From Macrocybe gigantea (Eukaryota; Basidiomycota; Agaricomycetes; Agaricales; Callistosporiaceae): DNA of 64,000 nt. Within the stretch, counting starts at the first letter, position 1; each line of letters starts with the position of its first letter. The notes beneath the pieces were generated by a model, which had not been told where the DNA came from, made no database searches, and saw nothing but the letters and a program-made list of their open reading frames with translations. This document shows, one piece after another, positions 1 to 13,705 of this stretch. Made by a program: the position numbers and the translations under genes. The stretch spans positions 248,001-312,000 of the forward strand of contig SJRY01000228.1 of the NCBI GenBank assembly GCA_011319805.1. Reading direction: 5' to 3'.

Positions 1-256
1 ATATCGCATCCTTATACTGCACTGCTGATGTCCTCCTAATCAAGAAGCGAACTGGTTCATACAATCTTGACGACATATAAACTGTAAAATCGTTCATTCA
101 AAAACAGTACATCCTCTCGCTACGTAAGCTCTCAAAATATGTTCGTTCACATGATGTTGTCGTGATAATTGTCCCAGAAGCTGATACATTCCGACGTATT
201 GGATGATTAACTGACCGAAAGCGAGCGAAAGGTGCGCAACGTACTTTCCCAGATGC

Positions 257-414
257 CTAAACACATTTCTACAAATTCGAGACGTGAGCATCGTCTGATG
301 AATTGTCATTGAAAAAAAAAATGTACGAACTCCGTAGGTCGGACTGCCTCTTTGTTGATCACAGACTTTGCCTTTGGGGCATTGGTAGCTGCTTCGGCAG
401 ACAATCGAAACTGT
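257..414 (-). CDS. Second copy of the small cysteine-rich peptide (partial model)
   Basis: This segment encodes a second copy of the cysteine-rich module found in the gene at 612-827. The exon ending at 331 holds a Cys, then SSYQCPKG, a Val-Cys-Asp, and SPTY. An intron (269-330, donor gttcgt, acceptor ttgtag) joins it to a 12-base exon that reads Lys-Cys-Val-stop at 257-268. All four cysteines and their spacing (C-x5-C-x5-C-x11-C) match the other copy. I could not find a convincing signal peptide or start codon. The sequence upstream (about 430-648) is open but reads as an acidic segment unrelated to the first copy's signal peptide. It may be a separate gene with a missing first exon, a later exon of a longer transcript, or a decaying duplicate. 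No function is assigned. Confidence 0.5.
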
Positions 415-611
415 CGTGGTTCGGATGAAACGATGGTGAGTGCAAAGAATGGCAAATGAAGGAAGGGGCATACTTTCGTCACCGAGAAGCACTTCGATTC
501 TGATTGTTTCGGTTTCCTTCACGTCGTCATCTTCCAGCATCTCTTCAAAAGCGCCATCGTCCAAAAACTGCATCGTGCGACCGTCATCAACGACGAGAAG
601 CGATGATAAAT

Positions 612-827
612 TCATAAAGGCCATACCATCCTTCCGACTTTCACGCATTTCTGCAGAGAATCAACATGAAGTAGTTGACATCCGCTAAAAAGGCCGCTCA
701 CCTTGTACGTGGGGCTCAATCTAGACATGTCGCAGACATAGCCTTTAGGGCATTGGTAGCTGCTAACGCAGGCTTGAGCAGCGGTAGCTGATAGAACAGC
801 CGCAACAATTGCACTGAAGAAACGCAT
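612..827 (-). CDS. Small secreted cysteine-rich peptide
   Basis: The gene predicts a 54-residue preprotein in two exons (702-827 and 612-650) around a 51-bp GT-AG intron (651-701). The first 19 residues (MRFF...AAQA) form a clear signal peptide with an AQA-like cleavage site. The mature peptide is about 35 residues and has four cysteines spaced C-x5-C-x5-C-x11-C, which suggests two disulfides and an extracellular location. The start is the first ATG after a TATA box about 60 bp upstream. A second copy of the same module lies just downstream on the same strand. I do not recognise the family. Small secreted cysteine-rich proteins are common in Agaricomycetes, but effector, antimicrobial or signalling roles would all be guesses. 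Confidence 0.7.
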   Translation of the reverse strand: MRFFSAIVAAVLSATAAQACVSSYQCPKGYVCDMSRLSPTYKVSGLFSGCQLLHVDSLQKCVKVGRMVWPL

Positions 828-884
828 GTTAGAGAAGAGGGGCTGCAAGAAGGCGTGTCTTGCGTCCTTCGCCTTCAGGCTGGC

Positions 885-892
885 TTTTTATA
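885..892 (-). promoter_or_regulatory. TATA box of the small secreted peptide gene
   Basis: Read on the minus strand this is TATAAAAA, about 60 bp upstream of the ATG at 827. The position and sequence fit a strong TATA element, as often seen for highly expressed small secreted proteins. Confidence 0.5.
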
Positions 893-2903
893 CCTGTCCT
901 GCACCACGATTCCGGATACATGGATTGGAACGTTATGTCCTGCTGTTGTAGGGGTCGTGATGGCGGCGTAATGTTTGCCTTGCCGTAACGCGAATCTAAT
1001 CCAAATCAATTCTAGCTGCCCCGGCGAAAGCAGCTCCCGAGCGACTTTCTGGGAACACGGCAAGGCTCATCAGGTGCACCCTGACGCGCCTCTCTGGTGC
1101 AGTTGGGCGGACTCCAACGAACGCCGCCTTGTTGAACCGAGATAGACTGTCACATGAATGGAACGTACGCTAGCGGCAGAACAGTTCGATTTGTCTTCCA
1201 TCCTGGCCGTCAAACGCAAGGCGGCGCGAAAGGAGCCACATCAGCATTATTCGCATATTGTGCGTTCGTCTCTGGTGTGCTTGTCGGTGGTCGAGCGTCA
1301 CTTGCTTTTTTGAATATCAGTAATGCAGTCTCGTGTTGTCTTCTAGCTGCTTGGAGGACGCGAAGCAACGCTGCGAGCTTGGTGACGGTCAATGCCCGGA
1401 ACTCTAGGCATGCTCCAGTTCGGCAAATGCAAACTATCGCAAAACGACGATCAGAAAACATCAGAGGACATCTGGGTGGACAATATAAAACGCAAATGGG
1501 TTGCCCTGCAGGGATTGACCATGGTCCGAGTGTCACACATGCATAAAGATGAGCAGACTGCTAGGTTCATTCAACAAGGTTGTTATGGTCGTGGTGGATT
1601 ACTGTAACAAAAGAAATTAATTGGCGGGAGATACAACAGATTTCGTATTATAAACACAGAACTTTGCGCGCATTGCATCCTGGTAAAGCCAACGTCAGTT
1701 AGAATAGTGACAGCATTACTAACGGGAGACCCAAGGAATGCGAGGATACATTACGCTGCGAGACCGATTCGCAGAGCGCTTGACAGAAGGCCAGAAGCAA
1801 CAAGAAGGGTGGTCATAAGAAGACGCGAGAACAGGTGACAGTATCACAGCAGTAACGCAGAGTGTCTTGTCATATGATGGCCACGGAGACGCAGTATAAG
1901 AAGGCCGGCAGTAAATTGCTAAAGAGCATAGATCAGCTCCGACTTAGACCAACAGCTGGAACATGAAGCAAGGTCACGATGAGTGTTGAATACAGCGCCG
2001 CGTTCTATGTCCTTGTCTTCTTTTAGATGAGTCCAAGAGCCCAGCCACGATCATCCAGAGCACCGTGCAACCCTACGATTGGAGGACTCAACCCATAGGC
2101 TGCGCGAGGCACTTCGAGAGCCCTCCGAGTTGCATAGGGCTTGGGAAACGCCATCCCTGAACGGAGACTAACCTAGAGCGTCAGGCAGGGCGACGATGGC
2201 ATGCACCTAAATGACTACTACCGCATTTTACAAGGCCCGCCCAGAGGCTCCACAAACACACCCGGGGAAGTGAGTGATCGCACTACTGCTCCCCCTCACG
2301 AGACTCGCGACTCGATCATATACATGACGGCTGAACCTAGCCAACTCCCTGTATTGTAGGCTGTGCTCTTGTTCCTGCGGCTGGGATTGGAACTCGCCAA
2401 GAGATAGAAGCGTCATACCAGTGGTTTTGCATTGGGCGAGACGTGTACTCAAGGGAGTGGCGGACTAGGTCAGCGTGTCAAGTGTGACATCGTCGTTCCA
2501 GATGATGGCGAGCAATGGTAAGTAAGAGCGGGAGTATGTCAGGAGGGAGACCTCAGAAAGGGGATGGTGGTCAAGGGAAGAGAAGGGCTCTGTCTCGTGA
2601 GGCACAGAGAAAAAGGTTTATATCCTGGTTATTAGAAGAGGGCGCGTCAGGGACGCTGAAAGCCCGCCATGACGAACCAGGATGGTCAACGTGGGCGCAC
2701 CTTGGACGAGCGATAGCGAGTTTGCTGAGGTGCCTTTTCTTGTGTGTGTGATGCACGTGATCCCGTAGTCAGTACCGCAAAGAATGATCCATTCCTTGAC
2801 CAGGAATCGCTGTAACGAACTGTTGGGATCGCTAAGCTTGATCTATATGTGGGCAGACCTTTCTGCTCCTTGCCTCTTCCCTCTCGTCGCCAGCTCGATT
2901 TAG
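893..2903. other. Intergenic stretch with no supportable gene
   Basis: Only short open frames occur here, on both strands, and none has a recognisable domain. At about 2500-2517 an ATG followed by AATG|gtaagt resembles a short first exon. It could belong to the gene that continues at 2904, but its phase does not match without another exon. Confidence 0.4.
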
Positions 2904-3728
2904 GCGATCGTGGAAAATCTGCCTTCGGTGCCCAAATCCTTAGCCAGCATCGAGCAGCTGCTGTCGATCGTGGACGGGTTTACGCGTCTCCGCCTGTTCT
3001 GCAACTTCATCCCGCTCATCGTGATGACGTATTCTTCCTCGGCCATCTTCGCCTCTCCGTGGACGCTCCTCCTAACCTCCTATGTACGTGTTCATCGCCT
3101 TTTCTGTTTATCTCAAGAATACCTCATTATGAATGATTCTCTTCAGGTCGTTGCCAGCGGCGGTTTCTTCTTCGCCAACACGTTGGAGGGGCTGGTGGGG
3201 ACACTCGGAGTGTATAGCTGGGCTCAACGACGTGTATACGTGGTAGTATCCGACTACAGACGCGTACTCGAGGGCTATATGCTATGATCACGTGATATCT
3301 CGGAGGAGGGCCTCTGGCCCTACTCCAACGTTCACCTTCTTATGCCTGACGCCCCTGACGCTCTACATCCCGCCCGCCCCCAAGCTCATCGCTGGACGAC
3401 CCTCGATCTTTGGTGCACGCCTCTCGTCACAGGGTTTTACACCCTTCTCACCCACGCGCAGCCTTTCTGGGCCAACGCGCACGCCGGCCTTGTCGACCTT
3501 CGAATCGCTGTTCTGGAGGTCTTCGTCGTTGTCCTGTCCAGCGCGGTAGGTCGCGCCTTGCCCACCTTGGCTGCACGGGTGCAAATAGACAGGAAGCCGA
3601 CGGTCGGGGCGCTAGACCATGAGACGGCGCGTGCGTTGTGGTCAGTCTTTTTCTTATCCTTTTCTCCTGTCTCGGGTTCGATGCCGTCACTGAACAGCTT
3701 TTACAGAAAAAAGATCAAGACGCTATAA
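2904..3728 (+). CDS. Unknown hydrophobic (probable membrane) protein, 5' end unresolved
   Basis: Three exons fit together in one frame: 2904-3083, 3147-3233 and 3309 onward. They are joined by introns with donors gtacgt and gtatac and acceptors ttcag and ggag. The first exon starts right after an acceptor (gatttag), so at least one earlier exon is missing from this model. The product begins near VENLPSVPKSLASIEQ, has two hydrophobic stretches (around LRLFCNFIPLIVMTYSS and in VVASGGFFF...LGVYSW), and ends with a third region rich in Leu and Val (EVFVVVLSSAVGRAL). The stop is either at 3726-3728 or slightly earlier, if the gtcagt at about 3640 is used as a donor. Consistent splicing and an amphipathic, non-repetitive sequence argue for a real gene. 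I do not recognise the family. Confidence 0.45.
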
Positions 3729-4429
3729 TGCCGCGACAGAGTTGCGCGATGTGTACTGATGGAATTGATTTGTATGGTCATTGTCATTCAACCATAGATC
3801 TGACGCAATGCGAATTCCCAAAGTGAATAATGATTTGATATACTTCATATCATCAAACGACATTCGGAAAAGTCACAGCAACACCACATATATGGCACCA
3901 ACCCTTTTTCACCCACCCTCGGCATCTTCTCAGCCCACTCGCTCGCGAAGTGCATTGAAAGGCGAGCGATGGCTGGCGCTTTCGCGTGCTGACCAACCGG
4001 CACTCCAAAGTAGCCTCATCGCACTCGAGTGAGATGTCTCTGGTTTGACGATCGTGACACGTCTTGACCTTGAGTCAATCATGAGTGCATGCTAGGCATC
4101 GGGCTGCAGTGGTTGAAGGCTTAAAATAAGCAAGAACGCTGTTATTACTCGGGCCGAACTCATGCGTGAACTTGACCGCCACATCACACACACGAGGAAT
4201 CATCAACTCGAACCATCTGACAAACCATCGAGCGCGATTGGACCAGCAAATACGTTATCGCTGCCGGCATGTGGCACGAGCTATCCCTCTATTTAAACCT
4301 CTCGAAGTAGGCCAGCGGGCCACCGCTGATAGCCAGCGTCCTCAATCCAAATAACATCGCGACAAATAACCTCCAGCGCAATCAACGTTAGATCAATATA
4401 GGCCTCTTTTCGTATTCGATTTAACCGCA
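3729..4429. other. Promoter region of the aldo/keto reductase
   Basis: No gene is visible. A TATTTAAA element at about 4290-4297 lies some 135 bp before the reductase ATG and may be its TATA box. Confidence 0.35.
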
Positions 4430-5790
<1,361 letters not shown>

Positions 5791-6662
5791 ATCTGGCCAA
5801 TGTGAGTATGTTATTGACATATCCCTGCAGCCTGATAACTTTACAGCGTCAGGTAACGGATTCCTGCTTTTTGCGATTGAAATTGAGAACATGTCTGCTT
5901 TCATATTTCGGAATGATTGAAATGCTGTACAAGTGCAATGATCATCCACGAAAATGGAAACAAGTAGGCTTTTCATCATTGTCATACTCACTGTAAGACC
6001 ATGGGAGTTGTAAAAAAATGCCTAATTTACATTTAAAGTGGAGATATTTTTGACGATTTTGGCTGGGTCCAATAGTCTATGTACTATCTTGACCCCTTCC
6101 ATCGGACGTTGAGGCATCAAAGCCTCTGGCTCGAAGACAATGTTCAACTGGACAAAGGGGAGAATCAGTGTCATGTGCTTTATGCTATTACTGGCATCTA
6201 GCGGGTGGCGGACATATTGGTTGGAGGCATCCAAGCAAGACATGAAATTTGAACGACGCGGCCAAGTTTCTTCGTATTGTGTTGAGTACATAGTGGCGGC
6301 ATTTTGCTGGTGCCAGCATGCAAGTTGAGTGCCGCTGCGGCGATTCAGCGCTGAGCAGGCAGCAAGCGGGCTGAGTATGCTAAGGAGTGTAGACGATGGT
6401 CATCTTCTGGATGGGATCTGCGAGCTACGAGGTCTGTTTCTGTAAAAAAAATGAGTCCAGGCATTAGGAAATTACAGCGAACGTCTCTCCTCTGCGTGGA
6501 TACGGCTCGTGGACGTGGCATCATTTCTGATGTTGACATGTTTCTTCGGCTTGGAAACTCGTTACGGCCGCAGCAATGATCTTGGACCCCGAGCTTTATT
6601 AGTTCAACTACACAGAGTTGTTCAGCAATCCTCGTCCTAACCGAGACCTGTGTGTGCCCGCT
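5791..6662. other. Intergenic stretch upstream of the amidohydrolase
   Basis: Short open frames occur on both strands but none shows a domain or plausible splicing. It probably holds the reductase terminator and the promoter of the gene starting at 6663. Confidence 0.35.
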
Positions 6663-9600
6663 ATGGTGCCCAACCACGGCCTCGACGCCGACCTCAAAGT
6701 CGGAGGCGACTCACTTTATTTGCCTTACTCGACAGACCGTCTTCACTCTCGAGACCAGCTCAAGAAATCCGTTCTCTTCAAGCGACTGCTTCATCTCATA
6801 GTATACTGTTTCCTGGCGCTATGCCTAACCACGCTCCTCTCCACACCTCTGCCCTTTCTACGGCCCAAGTCACGCTTCAAGGCAGCGCAAGGCGACCCCG
6901 CGTCCGAATGGCAGGACAACGTCTGGCCTATTCGGCAGCAGACTCCATGGGACATCTCCACCGACTTTCCTTACCCACGCGTCCTGGAATACGACGTCTC
7001 TGAGGGTACTTGGTTGCGTCTCGATGTCCACCCGAAGACGGGAGACATCGTCTTCGACATGGTCGGAGACTTATACTGCCTTTCCGCGCGTGAAGTATCA
7101 CTCACCGCCCGCGCGAACGGCGGTGCGACGCGCGCTCGTCCCGTTCTGCGCGGTGTGCCGTACGACTCTGACCCTCACTTCTCTCCTGAGGGCGACAGGC
7201 TTGTGTTCCGCAGCGACGCTGGGCTCGGCGTAGAGAACATATGGGTCATGCCTTGGAAAGGCTGTGAGGGGATGGACCTCGGTTTTGTTGACGAGAACGT
7301 GTTGCGACTCACAGGAGAAGACGAAGAGTTGCTCGCCATGGGCGTCGCTGAGTCCTCCGAACGGAAGGTTCGTCGTCTGCTGAGAGAGGGAAGGCACGGT
7401 GGTGAGATCGTATATTATTTGCCGTCACATTGCCGCGCTCACGTCAGTCCAAGCGCGACGCGTCACCAACGAAACGTATCGCTGGCTTTCTGACGCGCGC
7501 TTTCACCATTCGGGTTCCAAGGTGATCGCAACGAAGTGGTACACATCGTCGCGGTCTCTAGGTGCCGGCGAAGGCTGGGAGTATCCCGTGCCCTCATTGA
7601 CGGAGCTTGAGGACCCGCATTCCGAGAAGCCTATCGAAGTAGGAAGTGGACGTCGCGTTGTCTCAAGGACATTGCCCTTCGGATGGACTGCTGACCGATA
7701 TGGTGACCAGCAAATCGGTCCAGAGCAACTCGTTTGGAGCGGAAATGATACCATCATCTACGCGAAGAATGTGCGAGATGAGAATACGTTCCAGTATAGC
7801 AAAGGTGCGTTCGGACACATTGTGACGTGCTCGTTTATTGACTTTGGTTCTCAAAAGACGTGCACAAGGGCATATATGCTATCTTCCAGCAAAATATTAC
7901 CACGAATAGAAGCGACATGATCGTCGATGCATCCCCTGGTGGAGCCAGCCGACCTGAACTCTCTCGCGATGGTAAGACCTTAGCATTCGTCAGGAGAGTT
8001 CGTGATCAAGAGGCGCTCGTGCTCAAGCAAGTAATCCTTTTCTATCATCTGATCGCAGCCCATTGACTGACGATGCCACAGGGATCTGCAAACAGGCAGC
8101 ATCCACAACGTGTGGTACGGCTTGAGTTATGATCTCAGCGCCATATCCGCACCTATGGGGACGTATCCTTCATTCGCATTCACGCCTGACGACAGCGCAA
8201 TCATCATATGGGCTGCCGGACAGATCTACTCCGTTCCCCTATCAACAAACGAGCGTGGAGAACGAGTCGCGTCCGGCGAGAAGCCCTTCCCTATCCGCTT
8301 CATCGCACACATCCAGAAACGGCTTGCTGATACACGTAAGGACGAATTCGATATCCTCAAGCTCGAGACCCAGGACACGCAACGCGTCCATGCGTTCCAG
8401 GAGCTACGTGTCGACGATAAGGCAGAGAACGTGGTGTTCCAAGCCGCCGGGGTGACGTATCTGCAAACGATCGGAAAGAAGCAAGTCACGAAACTGCCCC
8501 TCCTACATGCTTCCGCGGCCTATCACTCCCCGAGTTTCGTGCACGGCGCCGAAAACCTCATCATCCATGCCCGGTGGTCCAACACAAATTTCAGCTCCTT
8601 TGAGATCGCCGACCTGGAAAACCGCGTCGCGCATGAGATTGTCAACTTGCCCATGGGCAGGTACTTCTCGCCCATCCTCTGCGAGTGCCCAGGATCGCAG
8701 CGGCAGATCGCTTTCGTCAAGAGTGATGGAGACTACATGACAGGAGATATTCTCGTCACTGCCAAACCGGGGCTCTATATAGCGGATATCACGTTGCCTT
8801 CAAAAAGTGCAAGAAATTCTGAAAAGATCGCTCTTCGAAATCTCCATTTCGTGCCCTCCGACATCGACTCTAGTGACCGGCTAAATATGCGGTTCCTCGA
8901 GAAAAACAAGAAGCTCTTCGTCCAGCAGTCCAGCAGTGCATTTGTCATCGACCTCGCGGGTGGTCCGAACGAGAATGGCGAGTATAAGCATACTGTGTTG
9001 GCTTCTGGGAGGATGTCCACGGAACTCGCTGTTTCCCCGAAACCGGACAAGAAGAATGGGTATGCTGCGGAGAATGCGGCCTTTGTCGATTTTTTCCATG
9101 TTTACTTTGCACCGGGTAAGAGCGTCACGCCGGACGAAGGTTTATGGTCCAAACCTGGAAACGCGACGAAGGACTTGGCCAGATTGAGTCTGGATGGAGG
9201 CCACGATGTTACGTGGACTGATGATGGCAAGAGAGTATTCTGGTTCTTGGGTGCGTTATTTCCTGTCGTGGTCTGGAAAGTTTCATTCTCCTTACTAATG
9301 AGTTATTTCAGGCGCTTTTCTTCACTGGATAGAGATCGACAAGCTAAGCCAATGCTCTGCCGAAATAAAGGCTGATCCAGTCAATTTCGGTATCGCGTGC
9401 GTCAAGAACCTCGTGCAGTACCAAGAGGTATTCGTCGAACACTCGACGGACATCGCCCGGCTCAAAAAAGAGGCGGCCGATGCTAGCCATGTGCACAAGC
9501 CTTGGCTCGACCGACAGAATAGTGACACGGTGGTTATTTTCAATGCTACATTGCTGACTATGGAGCATGACAAGCCTGAGTTCGATGTCGTTCCTGGTGG

Positions 9601-11191
9601 CATCTTGGTCATTCGCGGGGGCGTTCTTCACTCTGTCGGCACCCTCGAGAACTTGGACGATTATTCCGGAGCCACAGTTATCAATGCACAAAAAGGTATC
9701 AACGTTAATTTTTCACGACCGATCTGCCCGGTCTGACATGTTGGTGGAGGTTACGTGGTCCCTGGATTTATTGATGTCCATGCTCACTGGGAGGGCTTCT
9801 CTGCCCGATATCCCTCTACATCTTGGGAGATGGAGACGTTCCTTGCTTATGGTGTGACGACGCTTCACAAGTACGTTTTCGTTCGATGTTCTCTAGAACA
9901 ATGAATCATTGAGATTATGGTGCTTAGCCCTAGTGCGGACACTGTCAAAGGATTCGTAGAACGAAGTCGCGTTGAAAGAGGTCAGACTATCGGTTCTAGG
10001 ATATTTACTGTCGGAGATATCATCTACGGGGCTGGTTTACCTGGCATCCATCAAGACATCGTTGACATGGCTGAAGCACACTCCGCACTCGCTAGAATCA
10101 AAGCTGAGGGCGGGCCTGCCAGTATCTCATACAAGAATTACAATATACCATCGAGGTAGATCGTTTGGGCTTTGCCGCTGCTTTTTTGCTCAGCGTCCTT
10201 TGTAGGGCCTCACGGCAAAGATTGCTTCTTGCTGCTAGAAATCTGACCATGCTCTGTGTTCCTGAAGGAGGGATGAATTACGATTGGGATCTGACATACA
10301 TCCTAGACGGTGAATTCTTAAACTCCTACAACCCGACTCGTCCTTTTAACATCTCGATGACAAAGGCATGACCACGGTTGAGCATGCGATACCAGTACCG
10401 GTGCTTTACGATGACGTCCAGACCCTCTTCGCTTCTAGTGGAACAGGCAATACTCCTACCCACCTTGTCAACTACGGAGGCACATTCGGCGAACAATTTG
10501 TTTGGGCGGTTTATGATGTGCCCAACGATCCAAAGTAGGCATCGGCTGTTTGGTATCTTGGATTTCCTTATCTCTATCTCTGTATCTCGACTAGGTTGAG
10601 GCGCTTCACAAAGCACGATGTGCTGGAGGGCTTGACGGAATCAACTGCAAGACCACAGAGCTGTAAGCCATGCTACTTTCGTTCTTGGGTCCATCCCTGA
10701 CAGCGCTATTCATGTACGACGTAGCATACCAATTATACAATACATCAGCGTCAGTGGCCAGGATGGTGGAGAAGGGAATGCTGGCGCACATTGGAGCACA
10801 TGGAGAAGCACCCCTAGGACTAAATTACCATGCCGAAATGTTCTTCACCCAGCAAGGTGGACTCAGCAATTACGAGGTCAGTTACGTTTTGGTGTCTGAG
10901 TCCTATCCACGCTGACTAGCGAGTTATTTTTCCCAAGGTCCTGCGAGCGGCAACATCTTCAGCTGCGCGGACACTGGGATTGTTTTCGTCCCTAGGTTCC
11001 CTCTCGAACGGTAAACTTGCGGACTTCATAGTCTACCCTCCGGGTTTTGACTTGTTGCATGACGACATCAGACTGACACGAAACCCTGGCTTGTTGCTCG
11101 GGGTGGTCGTATCTGGTCTGCAAATACAATGGAGGAATTATGGCCGGTCAAGGGGAGGAGGCAGATCATACCCCCGCTGAATGCCGATTAG
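6663..11191 (+). CDS. Membrane-anchored TolB-like beta-propeller / amidohydrolase fusion
   Basis: A large multi-exon gene starting at MVPNHGLDADL. Residues about 38-60 form one hydrophobic segment (LIVYCFLALCLTTLLS), so the protein is probably a type II membrane or secretory-pathway protein. A long series of TolB/WD40-like propeller repeats follows (DPHFSPEGDRLVFRS, RPELSRDGKTLAFVRR, YPSFAFTPDDSAIIIWA, DVTWTDDGKRVFWFLG). The C-terminal third is an amidohydrolase: metal ligands in VVPGFIDVHAHWEG (about 9755-9790), the His in MTTVEHAIP, AHIGAHGEAPLG, and the closing LGSLSNGKLADFIVYPPG. The last conserved segment (ARGGRIWSANTMEELWPVKG to stop 11189-11191) is read only after a -1 shift next to CCC at about 11083. 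Without the shift the frame ends at 11180 in unrelated sequence. The substrate is unknown. Fungal and bacterial proteins with this architecture are known, but their roles are poorly defined. Confidence 0.88.
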
Positions 11192-11908
11192 GCCTTGCCT
11201 GCATCGCGGTGTTTGGGAATGCGTAAATTAGATTAATCGATCCTGGTTTCAGGCTTGCGGTCTAAGCTGAACCGCAGATGCGACTTGATGACCGCAACAT
11301 GAAATATTGGACTTCAACCTATATCTTTTTTCGCGTCATCTCTCAAGAACTTCTCTGACACCAATATGCACACCAGCAACTTATCCATATCGTCCTGCGA
11401 GCACCGATAGTCTGTCTGTTATGCATAAGCCTTCAGTCCAACCTGCGGTCCCGCTCTCGTTTATGTGATGGACAGTTGGATGGACAACCAACGATTGGAT
11501 AACTCAAACGACAGAATATTTAACATGAGATGATCGTACAAGCAGGCAATCAACATGTTCACGAAACACCTTGTAGAAATAAAAACCGAGAACTGCAGGA
11601 GCGCAATGTCAGAAATCGATCGTCGGTATAGAAAGTTCGGGGTCATACCTTCACATGATTGTGAAGCGCTCAGAATGCGACCGTGCAAACAATGTTGAAG
11701 GATCGCTCCTCTTCGAAAAATCAGGACAACCAACATCATCACCGCCCCCCGGTCCAGTGCACAAGGGAAAAGCCTCGAACGGACATAACTTATTCTCGAC
11801 CCTGTACTCTCGCACGCGCCATGCCTCGACATCACCGCCGCCGCCCCCACCCCCCGCCCCGCCGGACGTACCCTGAGTTGGCGGGGCTCCGAAGAGCCAG
11901 CAATACCG
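11192..11908. other. Convergent intergenic region between amidohydrolase and eRF1
   Basis: The genes on both sides end here. A C-rich, CCG-repetitive patch lies near 11835-11865 and probably falls in the eRF1 3' untranslated region. No gene is supported. Confidence 0.4.
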
Positions 11909-13518
11909 TCAAACACCCTCTTCGTCAGAGAAGAATTCGTCTTCATCGTCATCAACGGAAGCAAGATTGGTGAAGTCAACCTTGTATCGGAGCAGGCCGC
12001 CGATGCCACCAAAGCCTTTCACGAATTGCGCGCCTTCCTGAGAACGGTTGGTGACGAATTCGAGGTTCGCTCCAAATTCCTTGTACTTCTCCGCGAACCA
12101 TTCAAGAAGAGACAGAGGTTCCTCGACCTGTTCCATCTCGAGTCCCGTGGATTTGTCGATAAACTTTTCGCGATCCTTCTCCTGTTCCTTATTGGCATAG
12201 ATGATATTTTCCTCTAGGTGGACGAAAACCATATTATCGGTATATTAGATCATATGCACGGCTGTAATACAACTGACCTCCAGCAGCATTGCGAAGGACG
12301 TAGCGTGTGATATCCAAGTTTTCCCAAACGATAAGGGTTTCCACAGCACCGAGCTCCAACGCTTTCAGAGTATCATCGATTCCAAAGCAATATTTTCCGG
12401 TATCTTGGCTGATTTCATCGAAGTACTTTTGGATGAGTTTCTTTTCCTGGACGAATTTGACGTTCGCGAGAGACTCGGCGGCTAGCTCGATGGCCTGGGT
12501 GAGGGCGACATCAGTTTGCGTCTCGTGTTCCATGTCGTATGAGCATGTACGCGCCTGATTAAAACCGTTTTCTCCGCCATAACTGACATCGACAACTTTG
12601 ATGACCTTTGCGGCCAAACGAGGATCGAACATATCACTCTGGCTGAGTTCAGTCTTGAAGTCGGCGCTACCAGCGAGTACAAGTCCAGAAACGTTGACTT
12701 TGTCGTTGGTAATGAAATGTTGTACAGCAAGTTCGGCGACCTTCCTGACGTAATTGTGTCGTTTTTCATCACGGAGACGAGAGAAACGCAGAGCTGATTG
12801 ACCACCGCGACCGTGCTTCTTAGGCAAATCCACCGTAAACTTGTGGATAACTTCTCTTGTGTTTCCCGCGAGAGTTCCGAAAAGTGTGCCGTTACCGTCC
12901 ATGACAATGAATCCGAAGCGGGAATCTGATTCTAATAGCTCAGAGAGAGCTTCAGTATGGAATTTGTTATCGCAAAGATAAAGTGATCTGGATTATGCTG
13001 AAACTCGATACTAAGCGTGATTAATAGCACAAGGCACTCACGTATTAATTGGCTTATGAGGCTCGAAATCGAACGATACCTTCTTTTCTTTTCCTTCGTC
13101 GGTCAAGATGGTTCCAACGAAGAGCACGAGTCCATTGGGAGGGACTCGGTTGTATAGTTTCAACCTTTGCTGGGTGCTGGTTATGGCTGCAAGCACAGAC
13201 AGACGGTTGACACGCGACTTGATGTTGGAAGCCGTTCCATATTCCTGCGTCAGCATCGCCGACGCCCTCGAAATTTGATCCTACAACTCTTCATCAAGTT
13301 TCTGGGCAATACGCATTCGATCGATACACACCTTTGGGGGTATAATCAGACTTATCATTGAAGTGCCCGCACTAAGAGGATGATGATGATCAGATTGAGG
13401 AGTAGATGACGGGTTAGAAATGGGAAATTTTTCTTTACCCCCTGGCGGAGTCAAGGCTCTTGATGAGCTTCTTGACTTTCCACATCTGTATGTTCTGCTC
13501 CGCAGTGTCCTGACTCAT
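11909..13518 (-). CDS. SUP45: Translation termination factor eRF1
   Basis: eRF1 recognises all three stop codons in the ribosomal A site and triggers peptide release with eRF3. Five exons give a 457-residue protein: 13439-13518, 13332-13371, 13042-13280, 12278-12987 and 11909-12213, all in phase. The diagnostic motifs are intact: TASNIKS (stop-codon recognition) in exon 3, YLCDNKF (the YxCxxxF motif) at the start of exon 4, and the universal GGQ in [13 protein letters not shown], which hydrolyses peptidyl-tRNA. The C-terminus is acidic ([12 protein letters not shown]), as expected for eRF1. The start [15 protein letters not shown] fits the family N-terminus. It is transcribed away from POP7 across only 187 bp. 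Confidence 0.97.
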
Positions 13519-13705
13519 AGTGGACAACGACGAATACGCTTCCTAGTTGCAACTGAAGACGCAATCGGGTGAAGGTAAAGGGAGGAGCAGCTGGATGACA
13601 CAAGGTATATAATCTGGCACGCGGCATTTGTCCCTATTTGTGCGCTGGCAATTTTTGCACAGCCACACCTGCATTCTCCCCACAAACGCCCTTTCCGGCT
13701 CGACC
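13519..13705. promoter_or_regulatory. Bidirectional promoter, eRF1 / POP7
   Basis: The two start codons are separated by 187 bp, so both genes must share this control region. A TATATAAT at about 13607-13614, some 92 bp before the POP7 ATG, is the only TATA-like element I see. Confidence 0.6.

Noticed and set aside
6618..6662. An upstream start for the amidohydrolase at 6618
   Set aside because: The codon there is TTG; the first ATG in frame, at 6663, directly precedes plausible protein sequence.
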